Source: Spirochaetota bacterium
Lineage (GTDB): Bacteria > Spirochaetota > JAHITG01
Reading direction: 5' to 3'
Length of the DNA stretch: 12,901 nucleotides
Assembly (NCBI GenBank): GCA_018817865.1
Contig: JAHITG010000319.1
Span: 1 to 12,901, forward strand
In this document: positions 6,157 to 11,683 of the stretch, piece after piece
How positions within the stretch are numbered: position 1 is the stretch's first letter
Layout of the letters: every line of letters begins with the position of its first letter
The notes under the pieces: generated by a model
Database searches by the model: none
Seen by the model: the letters and a program-made list of their open reading frames with translations, nothing else
What the model was told of the DNA's origin: nothing
Translations under genes and position numbers: made by a program

Positions 6157-6251
6157 CCCGAGGAATTTCTTTTGCAAGAAATTCCCGGGAATAGCCCTTG
6201 AGATTTTCGAAGAAATCTCAAGGGTGGTAAAAAAACTTGTAGAGGGCTATT
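6157..6251. repeat. Double palindromic module next to repeat copy 2
   Basis: The first hairpin is GGAATTTCTT (6162-6171) with AAGAAATTCC (6176-6185), extended by CCCG/CGGG around one bulged A. The second is CCCTTGAGATTT (6195-6206) with AAATCTCAAGGG (6213-6224), a perfect 12-bp stem. A third, competing pairing joins AATAGCCCT (6190-6198) with AGGGCTATT (6243-6251). The same modules recur in the gyrB-gyrA spacer: an identical GGAATTTCTT/AAGAAATTCC stem at 8853-8875, and an AAATCTTAAGGGCTATTC segment at 8921 that matches this region in reverse orientation. Confidence 0.75.
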
Positions 6252-6254
6252 TAA

Positions 6255-6515
6255 TCACTTAACCAATGCAGAATGATCAATATCAATTCCGATATCATAT
6301 AAAAAATCCGGGGAAAAATCAGCACCATTCTCCCATACAATAGTATCAATATCCTGGTTAACTCTTACAGTTTTAAAATAATTTATCTCTTTTAATGAAG
6401 TAAAGATTTCACCATTTAAATGTTCTTTGAAATCTACCTGCTTTATAACTCCATTTTTAAAAATTACTAATAGTTTATATTCAGATAAGTATTTTACATT
6501 TTTCACAAAATGCAT
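6255..6515 (-). CDS. DUF2442 domain protein
   Basis: The product is 86 residues. The order YKLLVIFKNGVIKQVDF, LNGEIFTSLKEINYFKTVRV, then TIVWENGADFSPDFLY matches the DUF2442 family as I know it (strand-turn-strand, a short acidic stretch, then TIVWxNGADxxPDxLY). Domains of this family are small; they are often found beside a DUF4160 protein in pairs that look like toxin-antitoxin modules, but their biochemical role is unproven. No DUF4160-like partner is visible on either side, so this gene is an orphan here. The ATG at 6515 has GGAGGTG about 5 nt upstream, a strong ribosome site. Repeat copies lie on both sides, consistent with an accessory, mobile-like gene. Confidence 0.85.
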   Translation of the reverse strand: MHFVKNVKYLSEYKLLVIFKNGVIKQVDFKEHLNGEIFTSLKEINYFKTVRVNQDIDTIVWENGADFSPDFLYDIGIDIDHSALVK

Positions 6516-6630
6516 GCCACACCTCCACCAATATAAATATAATATTACTAATTTATTAAAGCAAACTTTTTTATACTTAAATTAAAATCATCTTAATATT
6601 TCACTTTGGATAATCAAGAATTTTTATATT
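6516..6630. other. AT-rich gene-free stretch upstream of the DUF2442 gene
   Basis: Nothing protein-like is seen on either strand. The sequence is long A and T runs and presumably contains the promoter of the - strand DUF2442 gene; AT-richness makes any -10 match uninformative. The rest of the gene-free interval 6516-6880 is repeat copy 3 and the gyrB upstream region, listed separately. Confidence 0.5.
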
Positions 6631-6736
6631 TTTTTTTCTCTCTGTGACTCTGTGCCTCTGTGGTATTTCTCCTCTTTGTGCCCTTTGAGTCCTTTGAGTC
6701 TTTGTCCCCTACGGGGAGGCTTCGCACTGGTAAAAA
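6631..6736 (-). repeat. Composite CACAAAG/CACAGAG repeat, copy 3, with attached hairpin
   Basis: On the - strand, 6631-6706 reads GACAAAGACTCAAAGGACT, CAAAGGGCACAAAG, then ACCACAGAGGCACAGAG and TCACAGAGAG with a poly-A run. Beyond the unit is a small hairpin, TCCCC (6705-6709) with GGGGA (6713-6717), and then TGGTAAAAAAA. Copy 2 shows the same succession: CTTTG, CCCC, a hairpin module, then a GGTAAAAAAA tail at 6226. The shared flanks around different hairpins suggest a modular repeat. Confidence 0.7.
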
Positions 6737-6781
6737 AAACTAAAAAATCCCCGAAAAACAGCCTTAAAACGAAAAAATATC

Positions 6782-6812
6782 TTGATTTTGGATTCCAATT
6801 TATTAATATAAT
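6782..6812 (+). promoter_or_regulatory. Possible sigma-70-type promoter of gyrB
   Basis: TTGATT at 6782-6787 and TATAAT at 6807-6812 are good hexamers but 19 nt apart, one or two more than ideal. They lie about 70 nt before the gyrB ATG. The wide spacing is of interest because relaxation-stimulated gyrase promoters can have non-optimal geometry. The surrounding AT-richness lowers confidence. Confidence 0.35.
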
Positions 6813-6880
6813 TACATAATATCATGGGAATTAACCATTATCTTGTAAATTAAAAGGCATAAATTGGGAGGAACTCTTCG

Positions 6881-8818
6881 ATGAGCACTGAGTTAAAAAA
6901 ATCCCCATTAGACTATGATGCTAAAGATATTCAGGTACTGGACGGGCTCGATGGTGTCAGAAAAAGGCCCAGTATGTATATCGGCAGTACCGGAGACGTG
7001 GGATTACATCATCTTGTATATGAAGTAGTGGACAATAGTATTGATGAAGCTCTGGCCGGCCATTGTGATAAAATAACCATCAGGGTCCTGAAAAACAATA
7101 TCATCGAGGTTACGGATAACGGACGCGGTATACCGGTAGATATGCATACCAAATTCAAAAAATCAGCCTTAGAGCTCGTCATGACCAAACTGCATGCAGG
7201 CGGAAAGTTTGACCACAAAGCATATAAAGTATCAGGCGGCCTTCACGGTGTGGGTGTTTCGGTCGTTAACGCCCTGAGCGAATGGCTTGAAGTATGGGTA
7301 CACAAAGATGAAAAGATCCATTATCAAAAATACGAGAGAGGCAAGGCAATAGAAAAAACAAAAGTACTGGGAAAGACAAAAAACAGGGGAACGACCGTCA
7401 AATTCAAACCGGATCCGGAAATATTCAGTACCCTGGAGTACCATTATGACACCCTCTCCAAAAGACTTCGAGAGCTGGCCTTTTTAAACAAAGGAATTAC
7501 CATTGAAATATATGATGAGCGTACAAAGGAAAAAAAGGAACATATCTTTAATTTTAAAGGCGGTATTGTCAGCTTCATCAGCTACCTGAATAAGAATAAA
7601 ACACCCCTGCACAAACCCCCTATCTATTTTTCCGATTCAAAGGATGACATCCAGATCGAAGTTGCCATGGAGTATAACAGCGGATATGTTGAAACCATCT
7701 TCACTTATGTTAATAATATCAATACACATGAAGGGGGAACCCATTTAAGCGGATTTAAATCCGGGTTGACCAGGGTGATAAATGATTTCATAAAAAAACT
7801 GGGATATGACAAAAAATTCTCCGGAAGTATCAGCGGTGATGATGCCAGAGAAGGATTAACAGCCGTTATAAGCGCAAAGATAAAAGATCCGCAATTCGAA
7901 GGCCAGACAAAGATGAAACTAGGCAACAGTGAAGTGGATGGTATCGTATACAGCATGGTCTATGAGAAACTTTCCGAATATTTTGATCACTATCCCAAGA
8001 TCGTTAAAAACCTGATCGAAAAAGCGATCCAATCCTACAGGGCCAGGGAAGCGGCAAAAAAAGCAAGGGAACTGATAAGAAGAAAGGATGCCCTGGACAG
8101 TGATTCGGGCTTACCGGGTAAACTGGCTGACTGCATAGAAAGAAAAGCTGAAAAATGTGAGCTTTATCTGGTAGAGGGAGATTCTGCCGGAGGTTCTGCT
8201 AAACAGGGAAGGGACAGGAATTTTCAGGCTATATTGCCCCTTAAAGGTAAGATATTAAATGTAGAGAAAGCCCGTCTTGATAAAATACTTTCCAACGAGG
8301 AGATCAGGACGATCATTACTGCTCTTGGGGCAGGTGTAGGCGAAAAAGATTTTGATCTTTCAAAACTGCGTTATCATAAGATCATCATCATGACGGATGC
8401 GGATGTTGACGGGTCTCATATACGCACCCTGATCCTGACTTTCTTATTCCGTTACATGACCGCCCTTGTAGAAAACGGGTTTGTCTATATAGCACAACCC
8501 CCCTTATTCAGGGTAGCAAACGGTAAAGAAGTGCAGTATGCGTATTCTGATGAGGAGAAAGATAATATAATTAAAAAGGTCAAAGATCCTGCAAAAAGCC
8601 AGGTAAAGCTTCAGAGATACAAAGGTCTTGGTGAGATGAATCCGATACAGCTTTGGGAGACGACCATGAATCCTGAAAAACGGACTCTACTGAAAGTCAC
8701 ACTGGAAGATGCTGTGGAAGCGGATGAGACTTTCTCCATCCTGATGGGTGATCAGGTTGAACCGAGAAGAAATTTTATTGAAAAGTATGCCAAGCAAGTA
8801 AAAAATCTGGACATTTAG
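6881..8818 (+). CDS. gyrB: DNA gyrase subunit B
   Basis: The 645-residue product has the normal length of GyrB proteins without the enterobacterial insertion. The ATPase domain (GHKL fold) shows EVVDNSIDEALAG with catalytic Glu48, DNGRGIP with Asp79, and the lid GGLHGVG at 119-125. The transducer domain follows to about residue 400. The TOPRIM domain has EGDSAGGSAKQGRDR from Glu432 and DADVDGSH at 506-513, the magnesium-binding acidic cluster. The C-terminal part has QRYKGLGEMNPIQLWETT, typical of GyrB. Gyrase uses ATP to introduce negative supercoils, with GyrA as partner. ATG 6881 is preceded by GGGAGGA at about 11 nt. Position 142, equivalent to E. coli Arg136 in the coumarin-binding pocket, is Lys. 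The gyrA gene follows after 270 nt. Confidence 0.97.
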   Translation: MSTELKKSPLDYDAKDIQVLDGLDGVRKRPSMYIGSTGDVGLHHLVYEVVDNSIDEALAGHCDKITIRVLKNNIIEVTDNGRGIPVDMHTKFKKSALELVMTKLHAGGKFDHKAYKVSGGLHGVGVSVVNALSEWLEVWVHKDEKIHYQKYERGKAIEKTKVLGKTKNRGTTVKFKPDPEIFSTLEYHYDTLSKRLRELAFLNKGITIEIYDERTKEKKEHIFNFKGGIVSFISYLNKNKTPLHKPPIYFSDSKDDIQIEVAMEYNSGYVETIFTYVNNINTHEGGTHLSGFKSGLTRVINDFIKKLGYDKKFSGSISGDDAREGLTAVISAKIKDPQFEGQTKMKLGNSEVDGIVYSMVYEKLSEYFDHYPKIVKNLIEKAIQSYRAREAAKKARELIRRKDALDSDSGLPGKLADCIERKAEKCELYLVEGDSAGGSAKQGRDRNFQAILPLKGKILNVEKARLDKILSNEEIRTIITALGAGVGEKDFDLSKLRYHKIIIMTDADVDGSHIRTLILTFLFRYMTALVENGFVYIAQPPLFRVANGKEVQYAYSDEEKDNIIKKVKDPAKSQVKLQRYKGLGEMNPIQLWETTMNPEKRTLLKVTLEDAVEADETFSILMGDQVEPRRNFIEKYAKQVKNLDI

Positions 8819-8826
8819 GAAAGGTT

Positions 8827-8932
8827 CCCTTAAGATTTTCGATGAACCCTGAGGAATTTCTTTATAAGAAATTCCCAGGACCAAAGTCCTTGGAATTTTT
8901 TTTGAAAAAATTCCAGAGGGAAATCTTAAGGG
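8827..8932. repeat. Nested palindromic block after gyrB (12-bp outer stem, three inner hairpins)
   Basis: The outer arms CCCTTAAGATTT (8827-8838) and AAATCTTAAGGG (8921-8932) are perfectly complementary. They enclose three consecutive hairpins: GGAATTTCTT/AAGAAATTCC (8853-8875), AGGAC/GTCCT (8877-8890), and an 11-bp TGGAATTTTTT stem (8891-8915). The block starts 8 nt after the gyrB stop. It is homologous in part to the palindromes at 6157-6251. It could serve as an mRNA processing or stability element, or be a short mobile palindromic repeat. The runs of T do not follow a stem in terminator fashion. Confidence 0.75.
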
Positions 8933-8939
8933 CTATTCT

Positions 8940-9037
8940 CCCTAGGAATTGTCTAAAGAACAATTCCAGGGACTAAAATCCTGGAAATGCTCTGCATTTC
9001 TCAGGGCCGGAAATTTCTTGCTAAAGAAATTTCTCGG
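8940..9037. repeat. Three further tandem hairpins in the gyrB-gyrA spacer
   Basis: Hairpin 1 pairs CCCT plus GGAATTGT (8940-8952) with ACAATTCC plus AGGG (8960-8971), with one bulged A. Hairpin 2 pairs CCTG plus GAAATGC (8980-8990) with GCATTTC plus CAGG (8994-9005), with one bulged T. Hairpin 3 pairs CCG plus GAAATTTCTT (9007-9019) with AAGAAATTTC plus CGG (9024-9037), with one bulged T. Each has a single bulge near its base, so they look like variants of one module with different stem sequences. Shared features, not shared sequence, link them, which suggests selection or duplication with compensatory drift. Confidence 0.7.
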
Positions 9038-9083
9038 GGTAAAAGGTATAAATATACCCCTTTATACCCTTCATATTAAGGAG
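9036..9083 (+). promoter_or_regulatory. Alternative hairpins just upstream of the gyrA ribosome site
   Basis: GGGGTA (9036-9041) can pair with TACCCC (9055-9060), or GGTATAAA (9045-9052) can pair with TTTATACC (9061-9068). GGTATA (9045-9050) with TATACC (9053-9058) is a third option. The first two interleave without any linker, so they should exclude each other. The gyrA ribosome site AAGGAG (9078-9083) follows directly, 5 nt from its ATG, and is not itself paired in any of them. Confidence 0.35.
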
Positions 9084-9088
9084 TCATT

Positions 9089-11551
9089 ATGAAAGATGAT
9101 AAAGAAAAAACTAAAAAGGATATAAATGTAGTTGCATCACGCATCATTCCTGTCTATATAGAAGATGAAATGAAGAACTCTTATATCGATTATGCCATGA
9201 GTGTCATCATCGGAAGAGCTCTGCCTGATGTCCGGGACGGACTAAAACCGGTACACAGGAGAATACTCTACGCTATGAATGAAAGACACTGGACACATGA
9301 AAATCCCTTTGTAAAATGTGCTAAAATTGTCGGAGAAGTGATCGGTAATTTTCACCCCCATGGTGATATGGCGGTCTATGATTCCCTGGTCAGAATGAGC
9401 CAGGATTTTGCTTTAAGGGCACCGCTTATAGATGGACAGGGAAACTTCGGAAGTATTGATGGTGACAACGCAGCAGCATACCGTTATACAGAAGCCCGGT
9501 TAACCAGGCTGGCCAGTGAACTTTTAAATGATATCAAGAAGGAAACCGTTGATTTTACACCCAATTTTGATAATTCACGTAACGAACCCACTGTTCTTCC
9601 CTCTGCCCTACCCAATATCCTGGTAAACGGCGCAAATGGTATTGCAGTAGGAATGGCGACTAATATCCCTCCTCATAATCTCGGAGAAGTCATTGACGCA
9701 ACAGTACATTATATTGATAACCAGCAATGTTCCATTCTGGACCTGCTTAAATACATAAAGGGCCCTGATTTTCCAACCGTGGCACAGGCATACGGATACA
9801 GCGGAATAAAGGATGCGTATCTCACCGGAAAAGGAAAAGTGATCATAAGAGCCAAGGCTGATATTGAAGAGAGGAAAGGAAAGGAAGTCATCGTGATCGA
9901 TGAGATCCCCTATCAGGTAAACAAATCATCTTTGATCGCCTCAATGGCTGAACTTGTACAGACAAAAAAAATAGAAGGAATATCATCCATCAGAGATGAG
10001 TCAGACAGAAAAGGATTACGGATCAGCATAGAACTGAAAAAAGATGCACAAGCCCAGATCATACTGAACCAGATGTTCAAGCATACTCAGATGCAGGTTA
10101 CCTTTGGTATCATCATGCTTGCACTGGTGGACAATCAGCCTAAGGTTTTGAATCTGAAACAGATCATCGAGCAATATACTAAACATAGAAAAGAAGTCGT
10201 TATCAGAAGAACTAAATTTGACTTGAAAAAAGCACAGGAGAGAGCCCATATACTGGAAGGGCTTGTAAAGGCGCTGGACATGATCGAAGCGGTCATTAAA
10301 GTGATCCGGGGGTCTAAAACCGTTGAGAACGCGCGAACCAACCTGATGCAAAAATTCAAATTTACTGAAGTCCAGGCCAATGCGATCCTGGATATGAAAC
10401 TGCAGAAACTGACCGGTCTTGAAAAAGCCAAACTGGTCGAAGAGCTGGAAGGATTGAAAAAACTGATCGCGGAATTAAAAGCCCTTCTGGCCAGTGAAAA
10501 AAAGGTCTATGATGTTATTAAAAAGGAACTCCTCCTCATCAGGGAAAAATATGCAAATGAGAGAAGAACCGAGATCATTAAGGAGATCACCGAGTTTAAG
10601 GTAGAAGACATCATCGCCGATGAAGACATGGTCATAACCCTTTCCAATGACGGGTTTATTAAAAGCCTGCCCACAAAACAGTATAAAAAACAGAAACGCG
10701 GAGGCCGGGGAGTTACCGGAGCGAATCTTAAAGGTGAGGATAAGTTTGTCCAGAATCTTGTTGTTGCTGCCATGCATGATATAATGTTCTTTTTTACCAA
10801 TAAAGGAAAGGTCTTCTGGATGAAAGTCTATGAGATCCCTGCAGGAAGTAAACAATCCAAAGGAAAATCGCTGAAGATCCTGTTGAATCTGAGCCAGGAT
10901 GAAAAGATCAGCACTATGAATCATTTAAGTGAATTCTCAGAGAATAATTCCATTATTCTGGTCACAAAGAACGGTGTGATCAAAAAGACCGCCAGTACCA
11001 ATGTAGAGAATGCAAAGCGGAGGGGTATCATAGCGGTTAATCTGGATAAAAACGATGAATTGGTTGACGCTCTTATATTTAATGAAGAAAAAGATAAAGA
11101 TGTCTTTTTAGGCACCAAAAATGGAAGGGCACTGAATATAAACGGCAAACTGCTGCGGAAGATGGGAAGGGCATCCCGAGGGATACGCGGACTGAGAGTC
11201 GAACCGAGCGATGAGATCGTAGGGATTGCCAAAGCTGAAGGTGATAAAAAGATCTGCGTGATAACGGAAAAAGGATATGGTAAATGCATGCAATTCTCCC
11301 TCTTCCCCATAAAAGGAAGAGGCGGAAAAGGAATGGCTTATCTAAAGGTAACCAACAAAAACGGATCAGCTGTTGGTATACGGGCCGTGGAACAGAGGGA
11401 TGAGATCATCCTTTCCACTTCCAGGGGTATGGTCCTCCGAGTCCTTGTAAAAGAGATATCCACTATCGGGAGGGCCACAGCAGGGGTCAGGATCGTCAAT
11501 GTGGAGAAGGATGACCAGATAAGCGATCTGGCTGTTATCAGCAATGAATAA
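9089..11551 (+). CDS. gyrA: DNA gyrase subunit A
   Basis: This 820-residue type IIA topoisomerase subunit carries the breakage-reunion domain in its N-terminal part: SYIDYAMSVIIGRALPDVRD, GLKPVHRRILYAM, HPHGD, and the catalytic Tyr133 in AAAYRYTEARL, preceded by Arg132. The central coiled-coil gate (about residues 360-500) is rich in Lys and Glu. The C-terminal beta-pinwheel starts with the GyrA box QKRGGRG at 535-541, which marks gyrase rather than topoisomerase IV. There is no long acidic C-terminal tail. The quinolone region reads HPHGDMAVYD: Met94 replaces the usual Ser (E. coli Ser83), while Asp98 (E. coli Asp87) is kept. The ribosome site AAGGAG is 5 nt before the ATG. It pairs with the upstream gyrB to form the A2B2 enzyme. 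Confidence 0.97.
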   Translation: MKDDKEKTKKDINVVASRIIPVYIEDEMKNSYIDYAMSVIIGRALPDVRDGLKPVHRRILYAMNERHWTHENPFVKCAKIVGEVIGNFHPHGDMAVYDSLVRMSQDFALRAPLIDGQGNFGSIDGDNAAAYRYTEARLTRLASELLNDIKKETVDFTPNFDNSRNEPTVLPSALPNILVNGANGIAVGMATNIPPHNLGEVIDATVHYIDNQQCSILDLLKYIKGPDFPTVAQAYGYSGIKDAYLTGKGKVIIRAKADIEERKGKEVIVIDEIPYQVNKSSLIASMAELVQTKKIEGISSIRDESDRKGLRISIELKKDAQAQIILNQMFKHTQMQVTFGIIMLALVDNQPKVLNLKQIIEQYTKHRKEVVIRRTKFDLKKAQERAHILEGLVKALDMIEAVIKVIRGSKTVENARTNLMQKFKFTEVQANAILDMKLQKLTGLEKAKLVEELEGLKKLIAELKALLASEKKVYDVIKKELLLIREKYANERRTEIIKEITEFKVEDIIADEDMVITLSNDGFIKSLPTKQYKKQKRGGRGVTGANLKGEDKFVQNLVVAAMHDIMFFFTNKGKVFWMKVYEIPAGSKQSKGKSLKILLNLSQDEKISTMNHLSEFSENNSIILVTKNGVIKKTASTNVENAKRRGIIAVNLDKNDELVDALIFNEEKDKDVFLGTKNGRALNINGKLLRKMGRASRGIRGLRVEPSDEIVGIAKAEGDKKICVITEKGYGKCMQFSLFPIKGRGGKGMAYLKVTNKNGSAVGIRAVEQRDEIILSTSRGMVLRVLVKEISTIGRATAGVRIVNVEKDDQISDLAVISNE

Positions 11552-11558
11552 AAAAAAG

Positions 11559-11586
11559 TTGCCATTGCATATAAAAATATTATAAT
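11559..11586 (+). promoter_or_regulatory. Sigma-70-type promoter of tRNA-Val
   Basis: TTGCCA at 11559-11564 and a perfect TATAAT at 11581-11586 are 16 nt apart. The -35 begins 8 nt after the gyrA stop. The predicted start near 11593 leaves a 5' leader of about 15 nt before the mature tRNA end at 11608. Overlapping it is a sigma-28-like arrangement (TAAA at 11572-11575, 15 nt, GCCGAT at 11591-11596). Confidence 0.7.
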
Positions 11587-11607
11587 AGAAGCCGATTTAT
11601 TGATTTC

Positions 11608-11680
11608 GGGCGGTTAGCTCAGCTGGGAGAGCATTTGCCTTACAAGCAAGGGGTCGCAGGTTCAAGCCCTGCACCGCCCA
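11608..11680 (+). tRNA. tRNA-Val (anticodon UAC)
   Basis: It is 73 nt including the discriminator A and forms a complete cloverleaf. The acceptor stem is GGGCGGT/ACCGCCC and the D arm starts with GCTC and closes with GAGC. The anticodon stem is TTTGC/GCAAG with loop CTTACAA, placing TAC at 11641-11643, which reads GUA valine codons. The T arm is GCAGG-TTCAAGC-CCTGC. The 3' CCA is not encoded, so it must be added by nucleotidyltransferase. The gene ends only 3 nt before the stop codon of the convergent cyclase gene. No terminator is visible, so the precursor must extend into the antisense of that gene. Confidence 0.97.
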
Positions 11681-11683
11681 CAT

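Noticed and set aside
5988..6221. Open frame of 77 codons on the - strand
   Set aside because: Its N-terminal half is a translation of the palindromic block and the CACAAAG/CACAGAG repeat (Lys, His and Glu-rich), and it has no convincing ribosome site. It is better explained as repeat sequence.
9036..9068. H-type pseudoknot before gyrA
   Set aside because: The two stems interleave, but there is no nucleotide between their 3' strands to cross the 6-bp first stem. Alternative hairpins are more likely.
11552..11607. Intrinsic terminator for gyrA
   Set aside because: The stretch after the gyrA stop is A-rich with no hairpin followed by T residues; it is occupied by the tRNA promoter.
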